Source: Spirochaetaceae bacterium
Lineage (GTDB): Bacteria > Spirochaetota > Spirochaetia > Treponematales > Breznakiellaceae
Direction of reading: 5' to 3'
Assembly (NCBI GenBank): GCA_031262035.1
Contig: JAISIL010000083.1
Location: 1 to 62,554, forward strand
DNA length: 62,554 bases
Every line of letters starts with the position of its first letter. The first letter of the stretch is position 1. Positions 40,626-54,188 of the stretch are shown here, piece after piece. A program made the position numbers and the translations under genes. The notes under the pieces are model-generated. The model ran no database searches. It had not been told where the DNA came from and was given only the letters and a program-made list of their open reading frames with translations.

Positions 40626-43600
40626 ACAATTTAATTACATTACACAGGGTCTCCCTTGAAATGTTTATAATTTTTCAGCTGGTCAAGCGATTCTCTGATT
40701 TGACTGAACCCTAGTAATCACCATAAATTTACAGAAACTCACCACGTTACCATAATCTTCTACCAGTTTAATTCAGTCCTTACATTTATATTCTATTTAT
40801 CTAAAATCCAATTCAATATTATCTTCTCATCTACATTTATGTCTCTTTCCCTGAGGTCTCCCCATCGTTTCTCAGTCAATGCTACATCGTCAATGTCGTT
40901 GACGGTTTATCGTTAATTGTACAAAAGTCACATACAGTAGCTGTTCCTCGTCTTTTCATTTCTTGCCGTTATAAGCCACGAAGTGAAGGTAAAATTAAAT
41001 TGTAGCATTTATTGAATCCTATCTCCAAACGCAATAATCTTTTTGTAGAACTTCATATACGAGAGCTTCCTTACAGCAATTCCATCCAACCCTCTCCGTA
41101 CCGTCTACTATGCATTCTAGCATCACCTCAAAGCCCTGAAAGATGGTGGTTAACCCACCCCCTCACTACTTAACACATCTCAACCCCTCTTGTACGATTC
41201 GAACCACAAAAGAACGCCACCTGCAACTGCACCTTGAACAGACACACTAGAATGTTTTCCATTTGTGATGCACTCCCACCATTTCGAGTACCACTAGAGT
41301 CAACATCGCATAATCTGCCTATTTATGTTTATGATTTAACAAGGTGTTCCATGCAGAATCTTAAAACCAACTTTCTTTTTTCACAGGCTTTTACCCCTAT
41401 GAAGCCTGTACTAACATTTCGGTTTCTGACGGCAAAAAGGGTACAGATTTGCTTCTGGGTCGTGATGTCATGTGGACTTGTAGATTCGTATTAACGTTTT
41501 GCAGAGACGCACTGTAACCTTCTGCAGGGCCGAAGACAGCCCAAAAAACAACTTATAAGATGGAAGCGACATTAGAGCCAGTTACAATAGTAGCATGAAA
41601 TTATGTGTGGTAACGAATTTTCAAAGAAATGCAGCGTTTGTAAGGCAATGTATTTGTTTTTGTATAATATAAAACAATAACAAGGCGGCTATGTGAAACA
41701 CTACTTTAGCTTTCAGGTGTATCTGATGAACCACTGGAAAAAATATGAAACGCTGTATGAAGACATGTTACAAGCAGTTTCATAAGTTTGTTACTGCTGC
41801 TTGCAGACCGGCTGTAGGACCCACACAGCCTCATGTCAAGTGAATTCAGGGGTTCCTTCCTCGGGAGTAAAACTGCAGAAGGGTGGAGCTAATTACTTAC
41901 TTCCACTCAGTACTGAGGCTAATAATGTATGTAATTATACCTCCACTTCCCTGATATCTCTAAGTGATGTAATGCTTCATGAAACTCAGGTACAACCGTA
42001 CCTTTACCTTACAATTAACAACATGGCTACGGTGCGAAACTTTGAGATCATACCTGACAAACAGAAAGTTGGATCTGTATATACTAAGTTATTTACACAA
42101 GGAAGTGTCATTTATACTGCTACTGGACCTGAGCCGAGGAATAATAAAGCCTAGGATAACCCAAACTCTAACCCCGGGGCTAAATCCCGTTAACTCTAAT
42201 AGTGTGAAATAACATCGAAATGAAATAACGCTGTGATTTAGACGTGAAAATATGTAGAATAAAATACGTTGTATGAGTTCTATGTGGAAGTCCAACTTTC
42301 GTGGGCTTTCTCGATAACCTCAGTGTGGAAGAGTGTAAAACATTCGTGAATGAAGAACCTCTTCACGGTGTCTGTCTACTGGGATGTCACGCCATGCAGT
42401 CTCGTAGACAGTGACAGACGTATAAGAGATGGTTACTGCCTCCGTTACCGCCCCGGTGGACGCAGTAATCACCTCTGAAACGTCGGTAAATTTCTACGAA
42501 TCTACACGGCGTGATAAGAGGAGACATACAAGTTCATATCTGCCGCCACGAGAATCTGAAATCTACCGGAAAAACCGCTTGGTCACCATGAAAACAGCGG
42601 AAAATAAACATACATTTTTCATCAGATTGTTACGTTTTGGTTTGTGGATTACATGTGCATTTGTAACAAGAAGCCATGTGGGAATTTTAGAAGGGAAATC
42701 AAAAAAAAAAAAAGCTGAAATGGAGGACAGGTGGTAATGTTGAAAACGTAAAGTCGTAGACAGGAGGCTTTAAATACTTCATTACATTAAGCCGGGGCTT
42801 ACATAGTCCAGTGTACGTTTTTAATGTGTTCCACCAGGCAATTAATGCTATGCACGAGATGCTATGGCAGATTATTATTAATTGCTCTAAACCTCAATAA
42901 ACTGAGCTAATGAAGTAAAAACAGAATGAAAATGCAGCTTGCTCGGTACGTTGTGCTGTAAGTGTATGTGCATAGCTCCAAGTGACAGCTTCCTGAAGTA
43001 CAAATGGAAAGAGTTACCATGTGGGAAGATAATGGAAATGTATTACCAACATAAATCGTGTACTAATTGATATATATAGTTCATAATCATTCGTACCAAC
43101 GTCTGCACTCTACTGTTACACGAAGCAAAGCCATGGCTATCAAAACAAACACGTTTATTAGCAAGCGGAAAAACTGAAATGTTGGAAACAGCGGGAGTTG
43201 TGCCAGTAATATGAAACCAAACTTGAAGATACCTACGTCAGGTAAAACGTCAGTAAAAGACAATGACCCATCTATTAATATCAATTACTGACATAAGAAT
43301 TTCGATTGTTAAAACTCATTGTTATTTACTGTAAGAAAAATCAAGTGGGAGGTTCCGTGATTAGCTGTCTCTATTCAGGAAATTTCGGTTTCTAATATCT
43401 TTTGTGTTAATTTGAACCTACATATAAATTGCTGTGTAAGTTCCAAAAACATCTCTACCAGAAAGTGGTTTAAGAGAAAAAAAAAGAGGCAATTGCATTG
43501 CGGTATTACATTTTAAAAAGAAGTAAAAAAATCAAAGCCTGTGTAAAATTTACAAAAAAAAAAGGAGTGGAACATACCACTTACTTGCACAAAGGGTGGG

Positions 43601-46195
43601 GGTGCTGTTTCTTTATATTTATAGGCCTACACTTCAAAAAATTAAAAAAAAGTATTTTAGCTTATTTAAATATGTTCTCACCAGAATATGAGGGGTTTTG
43701 TTATTTCATTTCGTAGTAAATACCGTGCTTCAAGTATTATAAGGCTGCGTTCATTCCTTAGTTTCTGATTATAGGTCGAATATTAATTGCGAGTTTCCGG
43801 GTTCTCAGAGCTGTGACGACGGATGCAGAACGTTTCTCCGAAAAGTTGGTACCTCCCTACGAGTCTACACTGTGTCACCATCCAGAATAACTTCATTGTC
43901 GTTTAATATTAATAGTCTGCTAGAATCGTGAACGCTACGGTACATGTTTCCGTTATTCTCTGATATCCGTCTACCGTCAATTTAATGAACTTCATCTCTC
44001 TTCTGTATCCACACTTCAATAAAATGCCAGGACAGACAAATACGACAACATAATAATTCAACAATTCAGAAAGAGATTTAATTAAATTTGACTCAGCTCA
44101 CGATATTTATAACAGCAGCACTGTTTAAAAAAGTAGAGGCATAGTAGCATGTTTCTGCTTTATTCATACAGCTGCAATGCGAATTCCAATTGCGATTTTT
44201 CTCCGTTTCATAGTGACATACTCATGACGGCGAGTATGAAGATGATTTTCAGGAAGTTGCGCCACGTTCTTGTAAGAACCGGCCAGTGTTTCATACGTAC
44301 ATGCTGCCTCCGTCATCAGGTCTACGAATCTTCGAATGCAGCGTAAAGAAACCTAATCTCAGAAAATTTACTAGGCGGGATTTTAGGTTTTCATGGCAGC
44401 GAGAATGTAGCTAAGAAACGTCGAACAAATTTAACGGACTGTAAAGACCAACATGGCGGAAGACAGTGGTCTTACTTCGTTGAGTCCACTCTTTCTTTCA
44501 AAAAATTTTAGTGACATTTTGTTTTAGAGGTAAATTATTTTTGTCTAATCTTCAATTTATTTAACGACCCTGTGTCAATTACTTAGGTCTACGTAACGCC
44601 TAATGATAACTAATGCAGCATAATAATTATGAAGGACAACTCAGTAAGTGTGTGATGCGAAGTTATCGTGGCTTGCTTTTAAAGAACTTCCAAGCATCCG
44701 AATGGAGGAAAATCGAGAAAGTACGAAAAGATTTCTGCCAGAAAAAGCAGTTTCTCTGCAGAATTTGTGAGATCCCAAACATGTAGCAAGATGGCTGATC
44801 ACTACGGTCAGATATTCTACACTGTGATGTAGTTTGAGTTATGACGTACTGGTACCGGGCTGTGGGTTTCTGAGTGCAAGTCAAAGCTGGATTATAGACA
44901 CGTGGCTCAGCCACAACACAGCCTTGCCCACCATAAATCTGACTCATTTCAGCCGCAAGACCAAACCGAAAGCCACTGTGTAGAGGATAGCCCATCTGTT
45001 TCGAACTTGGGTTCGCATACCGTCCGAGGACACAGACGCTGTGAGTAATGTATCGTTCTATCCAGTCTCACACTTCAGTTAACGAAAAACAATTTAAAAC
45101 TGGCAATATCGTTTCAAAATCATCCTGCCATGTTTATTTACTCCATATACCCTCTGCGTTTAGAACAGTGTCGTTAAATTAAGAAAAAGAAAAACAAAAG
45201 ACCGAAGTGCCAGCTGTTGGTGAACTATCTGCAGAGAAGGTGAAATATTTTCTGGCTTTCAAACGTTAGTACACATTACGTGATACATTTTGGGATTCTC
45301 GGGGCGGTTGAGAGTGAAGATGGTCCTCTGGGTAACTGTAAGCTTATCAAAAAACTGTGCTACTGGAGTCATTTGCAGGAAAGTTAAATTGCAAGAGAAC
45401 AATACATCATCCAATCAAATGTGTGATTTTAACGCAATTTAAACTAAATAACACTTCCTTTGTAATTTGGTTACGTGTGATTTTCTGCTGAAATAAATGA
45501 AGAATGTATCTGTGTGTAGAATGAGATTATGATATTATGTTTTAATGCTCTTCAATAAGGTGGTAATTAAAATTGTCTCGTCTAAATAAACATTTAAATT
45601 CCTAGACAAGTTTGATGAATTTATCCAGTAGCAAATGTGATCGAACTAGGTTCATAAGTCCTCAACCTGTTTTATGCGTATAGAAAGACGGACTGGTCAG
45701 TTTTAATAGATGTTCCACAGGGTTCCAAACTCGCCTAAAAGAGGAACATACGGTTTGAATGTCTGAAAAGATGTCCCAGTCTGTACTCACACAATTCGAT
45801 TGGAAACTAGCTGTTATCGATAATCACAATTAGGCTGTTAACTCTGCTGCCTCCATCACGATGTTTGTCCACGTATAACAGTAATTTGAAAGCGGAGGCA
45901 ACCTAATGTGGCACAGAGGCAGTAACAGCACCGTGCTCACGTATGATAAAGGAAGTATGTCACTCGACGGATGACTGACTGAATTAGGAATTGTCTCGAT
46001 GGGTGTGCTGTGTGTAAAGTGTTAATCACGCTCCCCGCCATGATGCCTGTCAGTAGCAGGCGAGGCTCGAACCCACAAAGTAGCAGTAACAGCCACACAG
46101 CAAAACCGCGAAAAGAAATGTGTCACTCGAGTGTGATGCGAGATGAAATGAACTGAAAAGGAAGATTCAAAGGGAAATCCGAACACATTTCAGCT

Positions 46196-46211
46196 AAAAA
46201 AAAAAAAAAAA
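46196..46211 (+). repeat. Poly-A run
   Basis: Sixteen A in a row, possibly the tail of a degraded retroposon. A shorter run is at about 42,700. Confidence 0.6.
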
Positions 46212-46417
46212 TTCGGTTTTGTTACAGATGGCATAGAAACTTTGAATACTTGTCACAGGCCTTCTTTCAAGAGCTCTACGCTCTCTCAGGCTTTACAGAC
46301 TTCATGACAAAATAAATTAACGGGTACTTTGTTTGTTTTACTTAACGAAGCAGTCAGTAGCTTAGATTACATAGCGTCCAATGATAAAGTGATTAATTGG
46401 TAAGGAATTTGAAAGGA

Positions 46418-46630
46418 TGGGGAAGGAAGCGGTCGTGGCCTGAATTAAGGTACTATCCAAGCATTTGCTTGCAGATAGTGAGGAAAATAACAAACAACTT
46501 TAATCTCAGCCTGAAGGCAGGGTAAGGTTAGTCAAGTATATCGTGCCTTTCCTCAGTTTCTCCAAACAAATTCTAGGATAATACCTTAAATCAGGCCATG
46601 ACTTCTTTCTTCTACATTTTTCCAGTCCAT
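46418..46630. repeat. Inverted pair of insect interspersed repeat
   Basis: GGAAGCGGTCGTGGCCTGAA followed by TTAAGGTACTATCC on the left, and GGATAATACCTTAAATCAGG followed by CCATGACTTCTTTC on the right. The arms are inverted copies about 100 nt apart, a fold-back arrangement. Confidence 0.65.
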
Positions 46631-47064
46631 TATTTAACAATCATTATATACATTAAATTGATAATATGTTAAACAAATCAAGAACAAAAATAAAAATATA
46701 AACGGACTTTATTTACTTAGTACATAACTTAGACGTACCGAACCTCCACGAAAATGATATGGAACGTCCCAACTGTGAGCTCTCAAGGGCACATTAGGCC
46801 ATCTCGCTGTTGATTGATGTTCGCTGCTTTTATCTGTCTTTACGATTTCAAGTTAGCCACCTGTTTAACTTAAGTTTCGTAAGGTTCAAGCATTGCGCAC
46901 TTCCTAGCTGCCCTTCGCCCATATTGACTTAATGTCTGAAATAATTTGGTATAATTATACGGAGACGTCTCACTCCCAATTATGTTGAGTGTTCCGAGAT
47001 GAGTAAGAAGGGAGACGTAAAAATTTTCACCTTGAAGAAAGTTTGTCTCCAGGCTTAAGTTACT

Positions 47065-47093
47065 CTCTTTCTTTCTTTCTTTCTTTCTTTCTT
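47065..47093 (+). repeat. (CTTT)n microsatellite
   Basis: About seven CTTT units, typical of eukaryotic DNA. Confidence 0.9.
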
Positions 47094-50000
47094 CCCCTCT
47101 TTACTGACATCAAGAGCCATAAAGTTCCTTCTCTAATATCCTGACAGTCTCTGAGCAATCAGTTTGCTTGTCCAATATCCAATTTGCATTTCTTCAATCA
47201 CAGTCACTTTATTCAAACATTCTCAAATCAAGCGCCAGTGAAACACACGATTCTGACATAGTGAATTCAAAGTTATATTTACGTCTAATCTCAATTAATG
47301 TTATTTACAAATTTAAAGTTTAAAGTTATTACAGTTCATTTTTAATTAAAATTGAAATATGTAGGAATTTTACCGAGTCAGCGGTAGTATGTGAACAAGG
47401 GAAATATAAAATTGTAATTTCTATCGCAGAGCCTTTCAACTCTACTGTACATTTCGGTATCTCTTTTTAGTATTCAGAAACCAAGGCGGGAGGTGTCCTG
47501 CAGCACATCACAGCTTTTCTTTCGTCTTATTTCCAGTTCGCGTGCATAATCTTTCTCACAACCCATTCCCGTTTGTGGTTGATACGTTGTTATTAATTAA
47601 CCTACAAAACAGTTTAATGATTTAAATTACGCATTTAGAAACTCTGTATTTATCCTTCAACTGAGCTGTGCGTCTGAAACCGGCCATTCTTTAAATTTAG
47701 CAATTTCGACTCTCATGCAAGGATTATGCTAGATTCTTGACTTTGTAAGATTGAAAGTTAACTTTCTTCCATTTATAGATATACACAAGAGATTGGGGCG
47801 GAAATGTATGTATTTTTCTGTAGATAAAATCAAACACCGGGAAGGTGTCTTCAATAAAAGCTGCATATTGCATCGAATCATTTGAAGTTTTGAATCTGTC
47901 AGTTCACTCACCTCTGTGTACACCAACCACAAAGCTCCATGCAAGTGTATGCAGATCTGGCCTGAGCGTCGCTTCACAGATATGAACTAGGACAGATCAG
48001 CAGTAGATAGACTAATCGGTCTGAATATATTGGGAAAATATAATAAGCCTATATGCTTTATTCATAATCAAGGTACTGATAAATTCGGTTGAAAGATAGA
48101 AAGAAAGGACTAAACTCCAGCGTTCCTGGTTTTGAAATAAATGACCCCGTTTTACTTTCCATTTGTGTGTATATATATACTCGACAAGATACGTTTTTAA
48201 TACTCGATTCAATATCTACTTTTTCAGAGACATGTTTAAATTTTGTGTTCTTTCATGCGTGTATTTCGCCAGAAGCTTCCCATTTGCAAGTCGTGTTGTT
48301 TGCTTTTGCTTGCGTTTCTGTCTAGATTCACAAGCAGTGTTTGTGCCATATAGTTTCTCCTTGCGTCCCTGCGGACACAAGTCACAGTGAAGTCCGACGT
48401 CATTGCATTCGTGCACAGCGTGTCTTAACACATTGTACGACCCATTTTATACAAGACTGATTTACGTTTTACTTACACAATATTTCTTTGCGTTGTAGTC
48501 AGATAAGTTTCCTTTAAGTTGTATTTAGATGAATTTCTTTATGTCGTAGTTAAGTAACATCTCTTTAGATTATCATTAGATACGATTACTTAATATTATA
48601 CCTAGATAAGATTAATTTACATCGTTTTTACGTTGTATTAATTAACATTTCTTTAGTCTGTCATCAGAAAAGATTTCTCTAAGTTGTGCTTAAGCATCAT
48701 GTCTTCACGACGTTGGTTTTCCACAAAGTTCTATTCATTCAAGGAATATCTTACTATGGAACCCTGAAGTTCATTGCCGTTAACATAAAAGTCAGCAATT
48801 GGAGCCCGCCATTAGTCACTGCAGTCCAGTTCACATTATCATAACCATTTAGTCATTAAAATATTATCCTCCTATACTAGCTATTGTCTTCCACACAGTT
48901 TTAATAACTTATCACTTACATCCCCAGTTCGCACTACCATTGGTCTATCTTCCCTTATATAAATGGCTCATACCCCCAGCCTGACTTAATTACACTCTAA
49001 CGATGGACACGACATTTTATTCAGAAAAGCTGGTAACCACTTACAAGGCTGCATGGCCTCACAACTGAGAACACCACAATCAAAATTTTTACCGCGATGA
49101 AAGTGTCGAATTTCTAAAAAAATGTTTCTAACAAATCAGTGAGAACGTAAGAGAAGATACAAGCCACAATAAAATGAAACACAATGTTCAGGGTAAAATT
49201 TCTGTGTGTTAAATTAAAGTCCAGCACTTTATTCGACATAAACCAGTCTTTTTTAAGTTTAAATCCGAAACGTTTTTGCGGTAATTTAAGTAACTTGGGG
49301 AATGAAATAAAACCAAACCGTCAACGAGCCGTTTCTGTGCAGTCCAACTTAAAGTGGTGACACGACGGATTGATGCAGCAAAGCCGAGGGTGCGAGTGGG
49401 GCTGTCGGTGATAAACAAGGACCATCGAGGGATGGGAGTGGCGATATATCACCGGCAGCAGGTGTGGCTGTGCTCACCACATTACTCCAGGCGTCAGCAA
49501 CTTCTCCATTACAGCACAGCGGCACGTTGCTTCCACAAATGGACTTATTTATACACTTATTCGTTTATTGCATAGGTCGCTTTATAGATCTGTCTGTTAT
49601 TGTACATTATTTCGTTTTAAGTGTAACCCTATGCAGTACTCTAAGTTATGATAAGCCGAGTGCCTGCCTAAATTTAGTGTCTTTAATTGCCCGAAGCCTT
49701 TCATTTTCTTTATACAACACAGAGCACGTCTTTCTCAATCCACCCTCCAGTTACTTCCTCTTTGTTACGTCGAAATATTCTCGTCAGCATTTTGGTCTCA
49801 AAATTCCTCAACGTGTTTTTCCCCTAAGACTGCAGACCATGGAGCATACTCGTATAAAACAGAAGGAAGTAAAGCCACAGTTTTAAAACACTGCATATTT
49901 AATGCCTCAGTTCACAGAACGACATGACAACAGCGATTCGACTTCTTTTTGTTATTTATTTCAAAGCGAGTTCACCATTTTGTAGCTTAGAGCAACAGAA

Positions 50001-50654
50001 AGTCGTGTCCTCGGTCTTACATTTAATTTCAAAAGGAAATCTCTACTGAATTTCATGCATAAAGGTGATAATTGTACTGTAATATGCATTAATTTAATAG
50101 TGCCTTTGACTTATGTTAGATAATACAAAACGTGTTCGTCACTGAATCTACAACTGAAAACTGAATTAACAATTATGATGGAATTATTTAGCAAGATACA
50201 CTAAAATAGCCTGATTTCTCTCGTCTGTTGCGTTTAGTGGAAACTGAATTCCACACAGTCAAGTTGGAAGAGGCAGGAGAAAATCTTAGTGCGGTTAGAG
50301 CGATTTACTACCGCTATAAACTTATATCATTGAACTGGCCAGAGGCCTGATGGCAGGTTGATGAACTGTTGCACAGAGCTGGCTGAACACAGACGTTAAT
50401 TACTACAGACATTGGTATTAGTCCGATTACATCGGCGGTACGGAGCACCTATCCTAAGTCATTCATGTCAAATTTAAGAAAAATACACAGAAATATTTCA
50501 AGGTCGCATCCGATCCTTTCATTTCAACATAAGTAAACTTCCTGCTCTTTATCTTCGCCCAACATAACTAGCAGTTGATACAGCGAACTCGAATAACTTC
50601 TGTTAATAAGGAAAAGTTGTCCTTGGTACTTAACTAAACATCACGCCAAGTAGA

Positions 50655-50860
50655 TGTATGGGGAAGTGGAGGTACAGCTCCAGGCATTATTAACCACGAC
50701 ATTAGAACAAGATGAGTGGTTAGCTTCACGCCCCGGCGGCTTTACTGCTAATAAGAAATCTCGTTATCCACTGGACTTGGGGCGGCCTGCCACCCACAGA
50801 CTTTCTAAACGTTCCGGCGAAAATAAAAATACATTTCCTGCAGGAAACCCAACCCCGTCT
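50655..50860 (+). repeat. Probable insect repeat remnant with conserved pseudo-peptide
   Basis: This stretch encodes DEWLASRPGGFTANKKSRYP then LDLGRPATH, resembling the RPGRFTPGKETRYPL peptide that keeps recurring in spurious insect gene models from a repeat. It is not a real gene, but supports the insect assignment. Confidence 0.4.
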
Positions 50861-53759
50861 ATGTAATAATAACATTTATCGTTATAATAACAACATCCGA
50901 TAACGAACCAGTCGCCACAAATAACAGTTCCCTACCGGTTGCTGTTTTCCATTTTTTTTCACTTCCTGTAATACTTGTGTGTCCTTTTCTATCGTTTTCC
51001 CTAAAAGACAACACATCCTCCTTTCGCTGTCATGCCAGTGTAGCAACACCCCCATAATTTCTTATTGCTGTTTCGTCCTAAGTAAAAGAATCCCAGCAGC
51101 CAAGATTGGAAACAAACGATTTTTAGCAACTTTTATTTCTTTGCATTTTCCGTATTTTGCCAAATGTGGTCCCGAATATATGAGACACCCTGTATAATAT
51201 CCAGCACTGGTTATGGCTGTAACTTTTTTCGTTAAAGGTACCCAAATGGTTTTGTTTTGACAGATAGACTACATCTCTAATGCACTCTGATATCAATTTA
51301 TGACGCTCAATTTTGCAATGCTTCCCATGCAACGAACCTGGTAAAGTTACGCTGCCATACGGAACGAGAATAGCCACAAATCAAGTGGTATTTTTATATC
51401 TGTGTTTATACACGGTACACAGTCGTTAAACATGTGATAGTGTACAGCGCTTGTCACTGCTTGCAACTCATCGTTCATTTTGATTAATATCATGTATCTG
51501 CTGAAACCCACAGGCTGGCGATTTGTTTATCCTCGGAAAAGTTACACTGCTGAGTAAAGCCACGCGCTTCATTTAGTGAAAACGCAATTACTTTCTCTAT
51601 TGTTATGTATCGAAACAAAACGAAAGAGTTTCATTGAAAAACCAACGTGTAGAAAAAACAAGGCAGAAGTTTCGCTGAGTAGTTGAAACTAGTTAGGATG
51701 TCACATCTGTGGAATCTATACAGACTTTCTACTTATCTGTATTTTGATTTCTTACACACTTCTCTCACTTTTCGTATGACGTCATGTACGCCTACAGCTT
51801 TCTTTTCGCAGTGTACAACTCTATACCCTGCTCTGCATCATATTTCACCTTGTTTCTTGAGCATTTTCACATTAAGCAATTCCCTGTCCCCGGCATGGCT
51901 CGAAATCAGGTTGCAGACGGGAACGAAGGCCTCCAAATATGAAGGGTGGCTGCGAATGTATTAAAGAAGCATGGACAGCCGACAGAGGGTAGTCCTTCAG
52001 AATAGGACTGGACAAAAGACTAAAACCCTTCGTCATATAACAGCATTATGTTGTATAGATCACGGATTTGGCTCGTTTTTCAATAAAAAGGAGGTCATTT
52101 CTTGACTACCCACATTAGTAACGAAAATACAACACGACATGTTGCATGACATCAGTATCTAAAAAGAGAGAGACCTTCTTGAGAAAGTAATAGTTGCTCA
52201 GCTAGTCAAGATATTTTCCGCCTTCTACGAAACCCAGAGGCTTGTTGCCGTGTTTAAATAAGCACATCACTGGTCCATATCCAGAGTTATATAAATCCAA
52301 TTCATAGCTTCAAACACTATCAGCATAAAATCTATTTTAATATCCTCATAATTAAGCCTACATATTCCCAGTGGTCTAAAATATAAACAATTCTTTTTAT
52401 TTAAAACATGAGGCAAATGAAGATTTAACATTCTCTTTATTCTGTCACGAACCTAATCAGTCCCTGTGAACTGGAAATCTTCGGCTGTCTGCTCACTCAG
52501 GAAAGTGTTCACTTTTATCCCTCTGTTTGAAGAGCCACCTGAATCTGTTGTTACCTTTTTAAAAGCGTCGAGATGGATCGAGTAAACTCGTTTGCAAACT
52601 GTCCTAATATCGATTACTGTAGTCTGTTATGTTGAATTAAGTTTTTTGGTTCACCTTATGAATTCCAGTTTATTACCTTAAACTACAGCAGTTTCAAAAC
52701 CTCACTGCCCTTTCTCATTGGGCATTCACAGTTCTCTGCCGCTGCTCCCATCCTTAAATTCTGAAGCAAATTTATTACACATAAAAGTACACAGAAAAAG
52801 AAACTGCTAGTTCAATGCAAGCTTAGCAACCGAGAGAGCCAAGTTGTGGTATCGCTTGTTTCTTTGTGAAAAAGAAAACACGATGTATATTTATTGTGGT
52901 GAAAGGTTTTCATATTTGACTGATTCAAAATAAACTACTGTCTTTTAACTGTAACTAGACATGTCAGGAAATCGTCCATCCTCTGACTATTCAGTATAAA
53001 ATTTCCACGAGATTGCAAACTTATCATCCATTTCTTTCTACTTTTTTAAGATATTATACAGTTCTGTTGGTGAAGCAGACGTAATAAATCATAGGTTTTC
53101 ATCTGGCATCAGATTACTGGCGTGTGTCCCAATCCGAATGTGAAGTGGCAGCCAACATGATGTCCTCCTCCAGATTTCATTACCATGAGAGATGGGCCCA
53201 AAGGGAACTGCGGGTTCTAACAGCCAATAATATTTGATGATGGATGAGATATACAAGTTCATTTCTTTAACACTAGAAGAGTCCATTTCTATTCTGACCA
53301 CGAAATGCTCCGCGCCCCCCTCCCTCCCCCGCCATCAAAATCTTTTCTGGTCATCGGAAAGATATCACGGAAATATTTTTCTGCAGAGTTGCAAGAAGAA
53401 ATTCAACAGCGTACAGAAATGTATGTTGCGCATAGCCTTAACGGAAGTGGGTTTGAGTGCTTTTGTAAAGTAATGTGAGTTTCAGATACGCACAGTTCTG
53501 CCATGTATTTTATTTGACCTTCGAAGACTGGAACAGAGCTTCTTAGGCTGCTGGCCGCTGGCGTCTCGCGACTAACAGCGTTATAATGCAACCTGAAAGG
53601 TTCAGAGCATGTAGTTTCTTCTTTTAATGGTTTACAGCACTCAAATCTACTGTAATTAAGTTTACAGTATCCTTTTTTGCCAGTATACGTTGTGTACCAT
53701 CGCTGAGAGCACAGACGTTAAACGCATGTATTGTGAATGATTTTCATCTAGTGATCTCA

Positions 53760-53885
53760 AAGACCTGACGATGGAGAAAGAAAGTACGTCTGAAATTTCA
53801 AAGCACATCTACCAGACTACACCGCGCAACAACCCAGCAGATAGCCATCTTCATACTCGCCGCCGTAAGAACACAGAATCTGATG
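53760..53885. repeat. Insect interspersed repeat (CTACACGGCGTCACAAC family), near-complete copy
   Basis: ACGATGGAGAAAGAAAGTAC then CATCTACCAGACTACACCGCG and CATCTTCATACTCGCCGCCG. The same order of words recurs with decay at 42,489, 43,802, 44,221, 44,387, 56,596, 58,541 and 61,195. Confidence 0.6.
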
Positions 53886-54153
53886 AAGTTAGGTTGTTTT
53901 GCGAGACATGTCATTAACATTTTTCCGTATTTTGGAATTGGACAGCTTCCGGTTGTCCTAACCATGAGAATGTTTTGCGTTGCTTCCGTTTTGTATGCTT
54001 TTGACTCGCTTGCTGGTACAGACAGGATTTCAGACTTTTTTTACAATTCCCTTTCTCGTCCAGTGTAACTCACACACGCTTCAGTGAGAGTGGTGCTGCG
54101 GTAAAGGGTCTCCAGCTGCCCCCTGAAGCCTACTGCCCACGGCGCATCGTATG

Positions 54154-54188
54154 CGTGGGTGTGTGTATGCGTGTGTGTGTGTGTGTCT
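54154..54188 (+). repeat. (GT)n microsatellite
   Basis: Interrupted GT run typical of animal DNA. Confidence 0.85.
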